64,000 nucleotides of DNA from Brevundimonas sp. MYb52 (GCF_002979535.1 NZ_PCPB01000002.1:335473-399472); one strand, 5' to 3'. Shown: positions 37,897-48,066, counted from the first letter of the stretch. Notes: generated by a model from the letters alone, not told the origin. Program-made: numbers and translations.

Positions 37897-38849
37897 CGGG
37901 GGGCCGCCACCTGATCCACCAGACCGGCCAGCACCTGTTCAACCCGTCTGCCCTCGATCTCGGCAGCCGGTGACAGCACAAGGCGGTGGCGCAGAGCCGG
38001 AATCGCCAGCGCCTTCACATCGTCCGGAATGACGTAGTCGCGGCCGTCCAGCGCTGCGCGGGCGCGGGCGGCGACGGCCAGCATGGCCCCTGCACGAGGC
38101 GAGGCCCCGGTCTCGACATCCGCCGAATCCCGCGTTGCGCGGACCAGGCCGGCGACATAGGCGACCACCTCTTCGGTCAGCCGCACGTTCGCGACGGTGT
38201 CCACGGCGGCGTTGATCGCCGCACTTTCGGCCACAACCGCAACGCCGAGGGCGACAGGGTCCATCTGGCCGGTGCGGGCGCCGTGGGCGGCGATGATGGC
38301 CTGTTCCTGCTCGAGCGTCGGATAGTCCAGGACGTGCTTGAACAAGAAGCGATCCAACTGAGCTTCGGGCAGGGGATAGGTGCCCTGTTGCTCGATCGGG
38401 TTCTGAGTCGCGACGACGGTGAAGCGGGGGTTCAGCGCATGGGCCTGACCGTCGATAGTGATCTGGCGTTCCTGCATGGCTTCCAGCAGAGCCGCTTGGG
38501 TCTTCGGCGGGGTCCGGTTGATCTCATCAGCCAGCAGCAACTCGCAGAAGATCGGTCCATGCGTCAGGGTGAAGCTGGACGTCTGGAAGTTGAACAGGTT
38601 GGAGCCGATGATGTCGCCGGGCATCAGGTCGGGCGTGAACTGGATCCGGCCGTAATCCAGGCCGACCGCCTGGGCGAAGCTCTGAGCCAACAGGGTCTTG
38701 GCGGTTCCCGGCGGCCCCTCCAGCAGAACGTGGCCGCCAGCGAACAGAGCCGTCAGCAACAGGTCCACGGCGCTGTCCTGGCCCACGACGGCCTTGGCGA
38801 TCTCGGCGCGGATGCGCTCGGCGATCGTTTTCACCTCATTGACGTCCAC
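37893..38849 (-). CDS. MoxR-family AAA+ ATPase
   Basis: This 318-residue chaperone-like ATPase has Walker A in HVLLEGPPGTAKTLLAQSFA, Walker B in LLADEINRTPPKTQAALLEA, and sensor-1 region RFTVVATQNPIEQQGTYPLP. The AAA lid domain sits near the C-terminus. MoxR proteins help mature protein complexes, often with VWA-domain partners such as the DUF58 protein encoded next. Its start overlaps the DUF4350 gene end by 14 nt. Confidence 0.93.
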   Translation of the reverse strand: MDVNEVKTIAERIRAEIAKAVVGQDSAVDLLLTALFAGGHVLLEGPPGTAKTLLAQSFAQAVGLDYGRIQFTPDLMPGDIIGSNLFNFQTSSFTLTHGPIFCELLLADEINRTPPKTQAALLEAMQERQITIDGQAHALNPRFTVVATQNPIEQQGTYPLPEAQLDRFLFKHVLDYPTLEQEQAIIAAHGARTGQMDPVALGVAVVAESAAINAAVDTVANVRLTEEVVAYVAGLVRATRDSADVETGASPRAGAMLAVAARARAALDGRDYVIPDDVKALAIPALRHRLVLSPAAEIEGRRVEQVLAGLVDQVAAPR

Positions 38850-40062
38850 GGGTCAGCTCCTGGTTCCATCGGTATAGGGCGCCCGCGACCCGCATCAGGT
38901 CGCCGGCAGTCTTGGCCGCCCGAGCCTGTTCGGCCAGGCTTGAGTAGGTGTCGGCGGCGCCGTTGGTTCGTCCGACCCGATCAAGGAAGGCGACCAGCGA
39001 TGCGTCGCTCAGGTGTCGAGGCGCGCCGATCGCGCGCGCCACTGCGGCGCGGACCAGAAGCGCGTAAGGCGCGGCCATATGATGCTCGCGCCGTGCCAGT
39101 CGCACCAGACCGGCCGTGTTGTCAGCCAGGCCGCGCTTGCCCAGGGCTATGATGCGGCCAGTTTCTTGGGCCGGACCAAATCGGATGATCGCCTGGAAGC
39201 CGACAAACGCCGCCAAGGCTGCGAGGACCAGGGTCATGCCCAGCAGCGGGGGCTCCAGCATCAGGCGCAGCAGGTTGCGGCTTCGCTTCAAGCCATGAAG
39301 GGTGAGGTCGAAGATCACAGGCGAGGGCTGCGCCCGCGCGATGTCAATTAGCGCAACCCCCGTCCTGGCGCCCGCCAGGGTCTTCAAACCCTGGGTGTTG
39401 ATCAGGTCCGGATCGGCCAGAACATAGGTGCGAAGTTCCTTGTGCATGACCAGCACCGGATGATTTTGGTCATCGACCACGACCGGAATCCAATGTGGGC
39501 CGGACAGGGTGCGCAGGCCTTCAACCTTGATCGCGGCGCCGAAGGGCGTGCCGGAAGGGCGGCGCAGGGCGACCGTGGCTGGTCCCTTGCGTGCGATCAG
39601 TTCTGAGTTCTCGCGCAGGGCATCGGGAAGGGGGGCGAGCGTTGCGTCAGGCGGCAGGGCGCCGATTGTCCGCACCCAGCCCGGATGCTTGGCATCAGGA
39701 ATAGCTTGCCATTTGGGTAGGACAATCAGGATGGCGCCGTCATGTCGTATATCCTCAATCTCTTCGGGTTGGGTGTCGGGATTGGGGGTGAGCACCAGAA
39801 GACTGTCGCTCGCTTTCTCGGTCAGAACGCCGCGGTTCATCACTACCGGCACGCCGAGATTACGCAGAAGATTGGGCAGGGCTCCGTAGCCCGTGGCGGC
39901 GCGCGACAGCGCATGTTCGCCGCCGTTGTTTCCTGACTTCAGTTCCGGCGCATAGGCCGAGAGCAGCCCCAAGCCTGCAAAGCAGACCACCCCGACCAGG
40001 ACGGCGACGATCATGACGGCGGGCGAAAAGGCTCCGCCAGTGGCCTTCGCCGAGCGGCTCAC
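38836..40062 (-). CDS. DUF4350 domain membrane protein
   Basis: This is a protein of about 408 residues: an N-terminal helix (AVMIVAVLVGVVCFAGLGLL), a soluble periplasmic domain with GYGALPNLLRNLGVPVV and LLVLTPNPDT (DUF4350, related to a glutamine-amidotransferase-like fold), and a second helix (LGMTLVLAALAAFVGFQAII) before a cytoplasmic tail. The GTG at 40062 overlaps the stop of the upstream DUF4129 gene as GTGA; an in-frame start 16 codons earlier would overlap that gene by 52 nt. Role unknown, but it belongs to the MoxR/DUF58 unit. Confidence 0.82.
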   Translation of the reverse strand: MSRSAKATGGAFSPAVMIVAVLVGVVCFAGLGLLSAYAPELKSGNNGGEHALSRAATGYGALPNLLRNLGVPVVMNRGVLTEKASDSLLVLTPNPDTQPEEIEDIRHDGAILIVLPKWQAIPDAKHPGWVRTIGALPPDATLAPLPDALRENSELIARKGPATVALRRPSGTPFGAAIKVEGLRTLSGPHWIPVVVDDQNHPVLVMHKELRTYVLADPDLINTQGLKTLAGARTGVALIDIARAQPSPVIFDLTLHGLKRSRNLLRLMLEPPLLGMTLVLAALAAFVGFQAIIRFGPAQETGRIIALGKRGLADNTAGLVRLARREHHMAAPYALLVRAAVARAIGAPRHLSDASLVAFLDRVGRTNGAADTYSSLAEQARAAKTAGDLMRVAGALYRWNQELTRGRQ

Positions 40063-40682
40063 GCGCGCCAGCCTTCGGGCAGAGCGAAGGCTTCGTAGGC
40101 CCGGCGGCAATCAGCGAAGTCGGGCGCGCCAATGGCGTCGCCACCGAACAGGCTGCGCTCGACCACGGCCCCGATCAGGGCGAAGGCGGGGCGCGCCGCG
40201 TCGGGCACGGCTTTCAGCGCAGCGATCTCGCGTGTCGTCAGGGAGACGCGGACGGCGCGGGGCTGGCGCTTTTCGATGTCCTGAACGCTGCGCAGCAACA
40301 GCAGGTGGGCCGCCTCGGCGTATAGGCCCCGACCGGCCAGGGCGTCGGCTTCCGTCAGAAGATCTCGAGCCGCCTGAGCGTTCGGCCGCCATTCGTCGGG
40401 GATGGATGGCGGAGCGGTCAGTTTGGCGCGTGGCGCGCGCAGACGCAAAATCTCGCGTACGATGGCGTACAGGATCAAACCCGCCAGAAGCGCCAGTCCG
40501 ATCCAGAACACCCATTTCAGGGCAGGCCCTATCGCCTGCAGTAGATCTCCGAGCCAGCGAAACCACTCCGGCGGCGGGGGTGGATCGAAACCGATGCGAT
40601 CAAACTGAAGAGAATCGTCTTTCAGCAGTCGATCATGCGCTTGCGCCAGAGCCTGGTCGGCCGCCGGATCTCTACCCTGCAT
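40059..40682 (-). CDS. DUF4129 domain membrane protein
   Basis: This 207-residue protein is the first gene of the six-gene unit. It has a soluble N-terminus (DPAADQALAQAHDRLLKDDS), one central membrane helix (LKWVFWIGLALLAGLILYAI), and a helical C-terminal DUF4129-like domain (ARDLLTEADALAGRGLYAEA, AHLLLLRSVQDIEK, SLTTREIAALK). Proteins with this domain occur with transglutaminase-like or MoxR/DUF58 partners. Function unknown. Confidence 0.78.
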   Translation of the reverse strand: MQGRDPAADQALAQAHDRLLKDDSLQFDRIGFDPPPPPEWFRWLGDLLQAIGPALKWVFWIGLALLAGLILYAIVREILRLRAPRAKLTAPPSIPDEWRPNAQAARDLLTEADALAGRGLYAEAAHLLLLRSVQDIEKRQPRAVRVSLTTREIAALKAVPDAARPAFALIGAVVERSLFGGDAIGAPDFADCRRAYEAFALPEGWRA

Positions 40683-40792
40683 CTAAAAAGCCGCCCCTCC
40701 TCGAACAGCCAAGGCATACTGGCCACAGGCCTTGAGTCAACGGCGGTTTTTCACCCCATTGCGGTCAAGGCTAAGGGACGATGCTGGCGCGG

Positions 40793-42841
40793 CTACGGCT
40801 GATAGGCGCGCGGGCCGCTGTTGGGCGGGGTGCCGCGGGCCAAGTCGGCCGAGGGCGTCAGCGGGGCCGAGCCGCCGTTCAGGCGGGCGCGATAGACCTG
40901 CATGTTTTCCATCACCCGCATCATGTAGTTGCGCGTCTCGGTGAAGGGGGCGCACTCGATGAAGTCAATGGGATCGACCTGTTGGCTGCGCGGGTCGCCA
41001 CAGCGGGCCACCCATTGCGGCGGGCGGGCCGGACCAGCGTTGTAGCCGACCGTGGCCAGAAGCGGCGAACCGCCGAAGTTGTTGATCAGTTCGCCGAGGT
41101 GATAGCTGCCCAGACGCATGTTGGCGTCGGGGTCCCACAGCTGTTCAGCCGAGTACCCGATGCCCATGCGGCGGGCCACGCCCTGACCCGTGGCGGGCAG
41201 AAGCTGCATCATGCCGCGCGCATCGGCGTGCGAGCGGGCCAGGGGGTCGAAGCTGGATTCCTGACGCGTGATGGCCAGGGTGAATTCCAGGGGGGCGGCG
41301 CCCGAGGTCTGGGGCGGCATGCGGACCGGATACATGCGCTCGGGCATGACGAAGCCGCGCTGGCTGGCGGCGCGGCCAACCATCATGGAGCCGAACTGGT
41401 CGCCATAGCCCTGCATCAGGTCGAACAACTGGGTCAGGTCGTAGGGCGAGGGCAGGGTGTCGTCGAGGTGGTAGGCGAAGACCCGCATCAGGGTCTTTTC
41501 GCCGGCCGCGCCCAGGATGCGGGTGGCGCGGACGACCTCATTGCCTTCGAATCTGTTGACGTCCTCGGGTGTCGGGGCGGGCTCGCCGGGCAGGGTCAGG
41601 GTCGTGATCCCGGCTTTCTCGGCGGCGAGTTGGCCGTAGAAGGTCTGCCAGTGTTCGGCGCCCGCCTGATAATAGGCCTGTGCGTTCTGCCGGTCGCCGC
41701 GCGCCTCGGCGGCGCGGCCCAGCCAGTAGAGGGCGCGGCCCTGGGTGATCGGGGTCGAGGAGCTGTTGCGCAGGACCTCGAAATGCTGTGCGGCGGCGGC
41801 CGGGTCGTTCAGCTTGGTCAGGGCGACCCAGCCGGCGAAGAACTCGGCGTCCACCTTGCGCTCGCCCGAGGGGAAGCCATGGCCGTTCATGGCGGCGTAG
41901 GCGGCGCGGGGGTTGCCCTGTTGCAGGGCGTCGAGGAAGTAGTTGCGGCGTTCGCTCCACAGCGTGTCCTGGCCCTCCTTGTGCGAGGGCGCGGCGGGCA
42001 GGGCGGACAGCAGGGGGAAGGCCTCGGACTGGCGACCGGCCGAGCGCAGCAGGCGGACGCGTTCCAGGACCACGGCCGGGTCATTGGCGACGGCGGGCGA
42101 CAGGCCGGCCACGATGGCGTCCGGCGAATAGGCGGTGCGCAGGGCCATGGCGGCGTTGGCGACGGCCTGACGGTCGGTCGGGACCATATAGACCATGGCG
42201 CGGGTCGCCGGGCCGTGCGGGCCGAGCAGCAGCATGTTCAGGCGCGTGGCGTGATCGTCAGTGTTGAGCCATCCGCCCCAGCGGTTGGCGATGACGGATT
42301 GCTGGGCTTCCTCGAACGAACGGGTGCGCCACCAGTCGCGGATTAGGGCTTGAGCCTCGTCGCGCTGGCCCTTTTGTTCGAGCGCGCCGGCCAGGGCGAT
42401 CGCGCCGTCGGCAGTCGTGGGGGCCGAGCCGTTGAAGAAGGCGACGACGGTGTCGGGTGACGCATTGGCCAGACCCAGGGCGCGCTCGCCCGCCGCACGA
42501 CGCGAATCACTACGGGGCCAGTTGGCCAGGTCCGATTGGGCGCGGGCGAGATCGGCGTAGGAAAGTTGCTTGTCCGAGGTATCGACCAGGGCCCATTCGA
42601 CCAGCTTCCTGGCCGTGGGATCGGAAATGCGCGTCATCACCGATTGCGTGCCGATCACATCGCGAGCGCGAGCCGAGGCCAGACCTTGCTGGAACAGGGC
42701 CATGTCCTGGCCGCTGATGACGCCATTCTGACTGGAGGAATAGCCCACAGGCGTGCTGGTCAACACGTCCTGGGTCGGCGGAGTCAGAATCGCCAGGGCG
42801 GCGGCCACGGTCGTCGCGATCATCAGATGTCCGATCCTCAT
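40793..42841 (-). CDS. slt: Soluble lytic murein transglycosylase
   Basis: This 682-residue exported enzyme cleaves the glycan strands of peptidoglycan, leaving 1,6-anhydro ends. A signal/anchor sequence (MIATTVAAALAILTPPTQ) precedes a long superhelical U/L-type domain of tandem helices (to about residue 500). The C-terminal SLT (GH23) domain has the catalytic Glu in LAITRQESSFDPLARSHADA, then RGMMQLLPATGQG and ATVGYNAGPARP. It diverges from dapA. With anmK at 50813 it links to anhydromuropeptide recycling. Confidence 0.93.
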   Translation of the reverse strand: MRIGHLMIATTVAAALAILTPPTQDVLTSTPVGYSSSQNGVISGQDMALFQQGLASARARDVIGTQSVMTRISDPTARKLVEWALVDTSDKQLSYADLARAQSDLANWPRSDSRRAAGERALGLANASPDTVVAFFNGSAPTTADGAIALAGALEQKGQRDEAQALIRDWWRTRSFEEAQQSVIANRWGGWLNTDDHATRLNMLLLGPHGPATRAMVYMVPTDRQAVANAAMALRTAYSPDAIVAGLSPAVANDPAVVLERVRLLRSAGRQSEAFPLLSALPAAPSHKEGQDTLWSERRNYFLDALQQGNPRAAYAAMNGHGFPSGERKVDAEFFAGWVALTKLNDPAAAAQHFEVLRNSSSTPITQGRALYWLGRAAEARGDRQNAQAYYQAGAEHWQTFYGQLAAEKAGITTLTLPGEPAPTPEDVNRFEGNEVVRATRILGAAGEKTLMRVFAYHLDDTLPSPYDLTQLFDLMQGYGDQFGSMMVGRAASQRGFVMPERMYPVRMPPQTSGAAPLEFTLAITRQESSFDPLARSHADARGMMQLLPATGQGVARRMGIGYSAEQLWDPDANMRLGSYHLGELINNFGGSPLLATVGYNAGPARPPQWVARCGDPRSQQVDPIDFIECAPFTETRNYMMRVMENMQVYRARLNGGSAPLTPSADLARGTPPNSGPRAYQP

Positions 42842-42941
42842 TCATCACTGGTTGCGGCCGAGCGGCGAGCAACCTACGCTCCCTGCCTCTTCAAAAGGAC
42901 GGCCCATGCCGCCCGAAACACCGCGCAGGTAACTTGTTTCA

Positions 42942-43826
42942 ATGACCGCCCCCTTGTTCAAGGGCGTGATCACCGCCTTGATCACACCTCTTCGTGACGG
43001 AAACGTGGACGAAGGGGCATTCGAAAAACTCCTGGAACGCCAGATCGCCGCAGGCGTCCATGGCGTGGTGCCGGTCGGCACGACGGGGGAAAGCGCCACC
43101 CTGAGGATGGACGAGCACAAACGCGTCATCGAGCAGTGCGTGAACATCGCGGCGGGCCGCGTAAGCGTGATCGCCGGCGCGGGATCGAACGCCACGCATG
43201 AGGCCATCGAGCTGTCGGCCTTCGCCAAGGAGGTCGGCGCCGACGCGACCCTGGTGGTGACGCCCTATTACAACAAGCCTTCGCAGGAAGGGATGATCGC
43301 CCACTTCGAAGCGATCTCCGACGCCGTGCAGATTCCCATGCTGCTCTACAACGTGCCGAGCCGATGCGGCGTCGATCTGTCGAACGAGGCGGTCGCGCAT
43401 CTGGCGGACAATCCGAACATCGTCGGCATCAAGGACGCCACCAGCGACATCTCGCGAGTGAGCTGGATGCGGAGCCATATCAACGGCCCGTTCGACCTGA
43501 TCAGCGGCGATGACGCCACCTGGCTGGGCTATGCCGCCACCGGAGGCGTGGGCGTGATTTCGGTCACCTCCAACGTCGCGCCGGAAGCCATGGTCGCCAT
43601 GTATGACGCGGTCGCCGCGGGTGATTTCGCTACAGCGCGGACCTTGCAGGATCGTCTGATCGGCCTGCACAAGGCGCTGTTCCTCGATAACTCGCCGTCA
43701 CCGGCCAAATACGCCCTGGCCAGGCTCGGCCTGTGCAGCGAGGAAGTCCGTCTGCCTCTGTCCCTGACCCGCGACGCCGTGAAACCCGCCATAGATCAAG
43801 CCATGGCGGAAGCCGGGGTCATCTGA
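42942..43826 (+). CDS. dapA: 4-Hydroxy-tetrahydrodipicolinate synthase
   Basis: DapA condenses pyruvate with aspartate semialdehyde on the way to lysine and meso-diaminopimelate for peptidoglycan. The 294-residue TIM barrel shows [37 protein letters not shown] with the catalytic Tyr region [12 protein letters not shown], and the Schiff-base Lys in [15 protein letters not shown]. Its stop overlaps the smpB start by 1 nt, so the two genes are probably co-translated. Confidence 0.95.
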   Translation: MTAPLFKGVITALITPLRDGNVDEGAFEKLLERQIAAGVHGVVPVGTTGESATLRMDEHKRVIEQCVNIAAGRVSVIAGAGSNATHEAIELSAFAKEVGADATLVVTPYYNKPSQEGMIAHFEAISDAVQIPMLLYNVPSRCGVDLSNEAVAHLADNPNIVGIKDATSDISRVSWMRSHINGPFDLISGDDATWLGYAATGGVGVISVTSNVAPEAMVAMYDAVAAGDFATARTLQDRLIGLHKALFLDNSPSPAKYALARLGLCSEEVRLPLSLTRDAVKPAIDQAMAEAGVI

Positions 43827-44293
43827 TGGCCGCCGATGCGCCCAAGAAGGTGATCGCCGAGAACCGGCGCGCGCGCTTCGACTATTTCCTCGAGGACTAT
43901 ATCGAGGCCGGGATCCAGTTGCTGGGGACCGAGATCAAGGCGCTGCGCGACGGTCGGGCCAATATCGCCGAGAGCTATGCGGCGGTGGAGGGGCGCGAGA
44001 TCGTCCTGATCAACTCGGACATTCCGCCCTACAAGCAGGCCAACCGCTTCAACCACGAGCCGCGCCGTCACCGGAAGCTGCTGTTGCACCGCAAGCAGAT
44101 CGACAAGCTGATCGGCGCTGTTCAGCGCGACGGGCGGACCATCATTCCTGTGCGCCTCTACCTGAACGAAAAGGGCAAGGCCAAGCTCGAGATCGCGCTG
44201 GCCAAGGGCAAGAAGCTGCACGACAAGCGCGAGGCCTCGGCTGAACGCGACTGGCAGCGCGACAAGGCTCGCCTGCTGCGCGACAAGGGCTGA
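43826..44293 (+). CDS. smpB: SsrA-binding protein
   Basis: SmpB binds tmRNA and takes part in rescuing stalled ribosomes. The 155-residue OB-fold protein has [40 protein letters not shown], and the C-terminal Lys/Arg tail ([20 protein letters not shown]) that enters the mRNA channel. The ATG at 43826 shares its A with the dapA stop; the frame is open upstream but out of keeping with the family. The tmRNA gene is not in this window. Confidence 0.96.
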   Translation: MAADAPKKVIAENRRARFDYFLEDYIEAGIQLLGTEIKALRDGRANIAESYAAVEGREIVLINSDIPPYKQANRFNHEPRRHRKLLLHRKQIDKLIGAVQRDGRTIIPVRLYLNEKGKAKLEIALAKGKKLHDKREASAERDWQRDKARLLRDKG

Positions 44294-44369
44294 GTTTGCG
44301 GTTCCGCTTTGCGGCGCGGGCGACGCGCGATAAACGACAATTCCTGGGGCGCGTCTTGCGGAGTTCACG

Positions 44370-46787
44370 GTGAAGATAGCCGAACGCTGGTTCGTTATGG
44401 CGGGCGTCGCCTTGCTGGGCGGCATTGCCGTGGCCGGGCTGGTCGTGGCCATCTATGCGGCCTGGGTCCTGCACGACATGCCGGATGCGTCGGAGCTGGC
44501 GGACTATCGCCCGGCGACGGCCACGCGCGTCTTCGCCGGCGACGGCACCCTGATCGGTGAGTTCTCGGACGAGCGGCGCATCTACGTCACCTATGACCAG
44601 GTGCCGGACCAGGTGATCCACGCTTTCCTGGCCGCCGAAGACAGCCACTTCTTCCAGCACGGCGGCATCGACGTGTCCGGCATCGGCCGGGCCATGTTCA
44701 AGAACGTGTTCAATGTTGTGTCGGGGCGGCGCCTTGAGGGCGGTTCGACCATCACTCAGCAGGTAGCCAAGAACGTCCTGCTGACCAACGAATCCAGTCT
44801 GAACCGCAAGCTGAAAGAGGCCATCCTTTCCAGCCGCCTGGAAGCGACTCTGACTAAGGAACAGATCCTTGAGCTGTATCTGAACGAGATCTACCTGGGT
44901 TATCGCTCCTATGGCGTGGCTTCGGCGGCCTACAACTATTTCGGCAAGTCGCTGAACCAGCTGACGCCGGACGAGGCGGCCTTCCTGGCGGCCCTGCCCA
45001 AGGGACCGAACAACTATAATCCCAAGCGTCACCCCGCGGCCGCCAAGGGGCGTCGCGACTGGGTGCTGGGCGAGATGGCCGACAACAAGTGGCTGACGCA
45101 AGAAGAGTTGGCGACGGCTCTGGCGCGCCCGCTGAACACCCGCGCGGCCCCGCGTCGGGCAGAATACGCCGATGCTGACTTCTTCGTCGAAGAGGCGCGG
45201 CGTCGCGCCATTGGCCTGTTCGGTCAGGAAGAGGTCAACCGCGGCGGCTACTACATGCGCACCACGTTGGACCCCAAACTGCAGTCCGCGGCCCGCGACG
45301 CGCTGATGAACGGGCTGGAACGCTATGACCGCCGTCACGGCTGGCGCGGCGCCTGGGGCACGACTGACTTCGCTGAAGGCTGGCAGGCCGACGCGCTCAA
45401 GAAGAACACCCCGCCCGAACGCCGTACCTGGCAGGCCGCCGCCGTCGAAAGCGTCGTCGGCAACAACGTCCGCGTTCGCACGGCTCGGGACAACCGCACG
45501 GGCTCGCTGATCGTCTCCGACGCCGCCTGGGCCAACGCCAATCGCCAGTTGAAGCGCGGCGACCTGGTCTTTGTCGAGCCGCAAGGCGGCCAGTTTGCGC
45601 TGAAACAGGTCCCAGCCGTGAACGGAGCCCTGGTGGCCATCGAACCCCAGTCGGGCCGTGTCCTGGCAATGGTCGGCGGCTATTCCTACGCCCTGTCCAG
45701 CTTCAACCGAGCAACCCAAGCCGAACGCCAGCCCGGTTCTGCTTACAAGCCCTTCGTCTATGCGGCGGCGCTTGAGGGCGACTTCAACCCGACAAGCATC
45801 GTGCTGGACGCGCCGATCAGCTTTGCCGGCGGCGCCAATGGCGGCCGCTGGACGCCTGAGAACTACAGCCGTCAGTACTACGGACCTCAGAGCTTGCGAC
45901 GGGGGCTGGAGCTGTCGCGCAACGTCATGACCGTCCGCCTGGCGCAGGCCGTGGGCATGAAGAACATCGTTGAACTGTCCAAGAAGATGGGCGTGGCTGA
46001 TGATATGCAGCCCAACCTGTCCGTATCCTTGGGGGCAGGGGAGACGACGCCCTATCGCTTGACCGCTGCCTATGCGGCCTTCGTCAACGGCGGCCGTCGC
46101 GTCGACCCCTATCTGATCGAGATGGTTCAGGATCGAAACGGCCAGACCATCCACCGCGCCGACCGTCGCCAGTGCCGCGATTGCGGCCGGGGCTTCAGCG
46201 GTCAGGAATCGCCGCGTCTGCAGGACCGCGGGACCCAGGTCATCGATCCGATCACCGCCTATCAGATCAGCTCCATGCTGGAAGGCGTGATCCAGCGCGG
46301 CACCGGCGCAGGCGCGCGTAGCCTGGGCCGGTGGGTGGGGGGCAAGACTGGCACGACCAATGAATACCGCTCGGCCTGGTTCGTCGGCTTCTCCAGCGAC
46401 ATCGTGGTCGGTGTCTTCGTCGGCTTTGACGACAACCGTTCGCTGGGCGGCGGTGAGGCCGGGGCAGCGACCGCCGTGCCGATCTTCACCGACTTCATGC
46501 AGGTCGCGCTGAAGGAACGTCCGGCACGACCCTTCGTCCGACCCAAGAACGCTGTCTTCCGCACGGTCAACGGTATCGAGGAGGCCTTCCGACCCGGCAC
46601 CGAGCGCCAGATCCGCGAAGAAGCGCCGCGCCCTGTCCAGCCGGAAGGGCCGCAGAACTACTACGACGTGGTCCGCCGCGAGCAGGAGGCCGCCAAGGGA
46701 CCAGCGCCGTCCAGCGCCGCGCCGGCGCCCGTTGCACCGCCGCCGCCCAAGAAGGAACCGGCCGAGGACTTGAGCGGACTCTACTGA
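44370..46787 (+). CDS. mrcA: Penicillin-binding protein 1A
   Basis: This bifunctional class A PBP polymerises and cross-links peptidoglycan. The 805-residue protein has an N-terminal membrane anchor (about 8-32). The GT51 glycosyltransferase domain has the catalytic Glu in FLAAEDSHFFQHGGID and LEGGSTITQQVAKNV. The transpeptidase domain has SxxK in PGSAYKPFVYAAAL, SRN in GLELSRNVMTV, and KTG in VGGKTGTTNEYRS. The two-Cys insert RRQCRDCGRGFSGQE is common in alphaproteobacterial homologues. It starts with GTG and ends before a strong terminator. Confidence 0.95.
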   Translation: MKIAERWFVMAGVALLGGIAVAGLVVAIYAAWVLHDMPDASELADYRPATATRVFAGDGTLIGEFSDERRIYVTYDQVPDQVIHAFLAAEDSHFFQHGGIDVSGIGRAMFKNVFNVVSGRRLEGGSTITQQVAKNVLLTNESSLNRKLKEAILSSRLEATLTKEQILELYLNEIYLGYRSYGVASAAYNYFGKSLNQLTPDEAAFLAALPKGPNNYNPKRHPAAAKGRRDWVLGEMADNKWLTQEELATALARPLNTRAAPRRAEYADADFFVEEARRRAIGLFGQEEVNRGGYYMRTTLDPKLQSAARDALMNGLERYDRRHGWRGAWGTTDFAEGWQADALKKNTPPERRTWQAAAVESVVGNNVRVRTARDNRTGSLIVSDAAWANANRQLKRGDLVFVEPQGGQFALKQVPAVNGALVAIEPQSGRVLAMVGGYSYALSSFNRATQAERQPGSAYKPFVYAAALEGDFNPTSIVLDAPISFAGGANGGRWTPENYSRQYYGPQSLRRGLELSRNVMTVRLAQAVGMKNIVELSKKMGVADDMQPNLSVSLGAGETTPYRLTAAYAAFVNGGRRVDPYLIEMVQDRNGQTIHRADRRQCRDCGRGFSGQESPRLQDRGTQVIDPITAYQISSMLEGVIQRGTGAGARSLGRWVGGKTGTTNEYRSAWFVGFSSDIVVGVFVGFDDNRSLGGGEAGAATAVPIFTDFMQVALKERPARPFVRPKNAVFRTVNGIEEAFRPGTERQIREEAPRPVQPEGPQNYYDVVRREQEAAKGPAPSSAAPAPVAPPPPKKEPAEDLSGLY

Positions 46788-46809
46788 GGCTCTAGTTAGA
46801 CCCATCAAC

Positions 46810-46843
46810 CGGCGCGCCTGTTCGCAGGCGCGCCGTTTATTTT
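46810..46843 (+). terminator. Rho-independent terminator after mrcA
   Basis: An 11-bp GC-rich perfect stem (46810-46820 with 46825-46835) closed by a TTCG tetraloop is followed by TTTATTTT. It separates mrcA from prfB. Confidence 0.9.
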
Positions 46844-46917
46844 CGTTGCTTTCCCTATCGGTCCGCACGCGGTGCGGCTCTGCTTGAGGGAGGGCGTTTG
46901 TTTCGCAGGAGTTTGCG

Positions 46918-48034
46918 ATGAGACCGGATGTCGAGGCCATGAAGGCCGACATCGAGCAGAGCGTCGCTCTGCTCAGGAGGCGTCTTTGACTGGGATGTCT
47001 CGCTTCGAAAACTGGATGAGCTGAACGCTCGGGTCGAAGATCCGACCCTTTGGGACAATCCTGAACAGGCCCAGGCCGTCAGCCGCGATCGCTCGCGCCT
47101 GGAAGGTCAGATCAATAGCGTTCGTGCGCTGGAAACCGATCTGGAAGATGGCGTCATGCTGGCTGAAATGGCCGACGAGGAGGGCGACGAAGCCACCCTT
47201 GAGGAGGCCCGAGAACAGCTGCGCGGCGTCAAGGATCGCGCCGCCCGCGCCGAGCTTGAAGCTCTGCTGTCCGGCGAGGCTGACGGCAACGACGCCTATC
47301 TGGAAGTGAACTCCGGCGCTGGCGGCACCGAGTCCAACGACTGGGCCGGCATGTTGCTGCGTATGTACTCGCGGTGGGCCAAGGCCCACGGCTATGAGGT
47401 CACGATCGAGGCCCACGAAGAGGGCGAGCAGGCGGGGGTCAAGTCGGCCACAATCCTGATCGAGGGACCGAACGCCTATGGCTGGCTGAAGTCGGAATCG
47501 GGCGTGCACCGGCTGGTCCGCATCAGCCCGTATGATGCGGCGGCCAAGCGCCACACCAGCTTCGCCTCCATTGGGGTGTCGCCCGTCGTGGACGATACGA
47601 TCGAGATCGATATCAACCCGTCGGATGTGCGCACCGACACCTATCGCGCTTCGGGCGCGGGCGGTCAGCACATCAACAAGACGGACTCGGCCGTGCGTCT
47701 GACCCACGTTCCGACCAACACGGTCGTGGCCTGTCAGGCTGGTCGTTCGCAGCACCAGAACCGCGACATGGCGTGGAAGATGCTGCGCGCCCGACTGTAC
47801 GAACTGGAACTGCAGAAGCGTGAGGCGGCGGCTCAGGCCCTGGCTGACGCCAAGACCGACATCGGATGGGGTCACCAGATCCGATCCTATGTCCTGCAGC
47901 CGTATCAGATGGTCAAGGACCTGCGCACCGAGGTTGAGACCTCGGACACGCAAGGGGTTCTGGACGGCGACCTGGACAGGTTCATGGGCGCAGCCCTGGC
48001 GGCCCGGGTCGGAGAAACCCGCGACGGGAACTAA
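46918..48034 (+). CDS. prfB: Peptide chain release factor 2 with programmed +1 frameshift
   Basis: RF2 ends translation at UGA and UAA. Codons 1-23 run from ATG 46918 to CTT, then an in-frame TGA at 46987. A +1 shift continues as [18 protein letters not shown] and on to 48034, giving about 371 residues. The C-terminal part has the peptide-release GGQ motif in [20 protein letters not shown] and [18 protein letters not shown]. Low RF2 lets the ribosome pause at UGA and shift, so the protein controls its own level. The gene ends immediately before a terminator. Confidence 0.96.
46975..46990 (+). promoter_or_regulatory. prfB programmed frameshift site
   Basis: AGGAGG (46975-46980), one codon (CGT), then CTT TGA C (46984-46990) reproduces the classic prfB frameshift cassette. 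The internal Shine-Dalgarno sequence sits 3 nt before the slippery CTT, the spacing known to promote the +1 shift. Confidence 0.95.
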
Positions 48035-48066
48035 AAAAGGGGCGGCCCAGCAGGGCCGCCCCTTTT
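48035..48066. terminator. Bidirectional terminator between prfB and the bactofilin gene
   Basis: A 14-bp perfect stem (AAAAGGGGCGGCCC, 48035-48048, with its complement at 48053-48066) encloses loop AGCA directly after the prfB stop. A and T runs on both sides make it usable by the convergent bactofilin gene. Confidence 0.92.

Noticed and set aside
44142..46952. 936-codon minus-strand open frame
   Set aside because: It is the shadow of smpB and mrcA on the opposite strand; it shows no domain and both real genes are certain.
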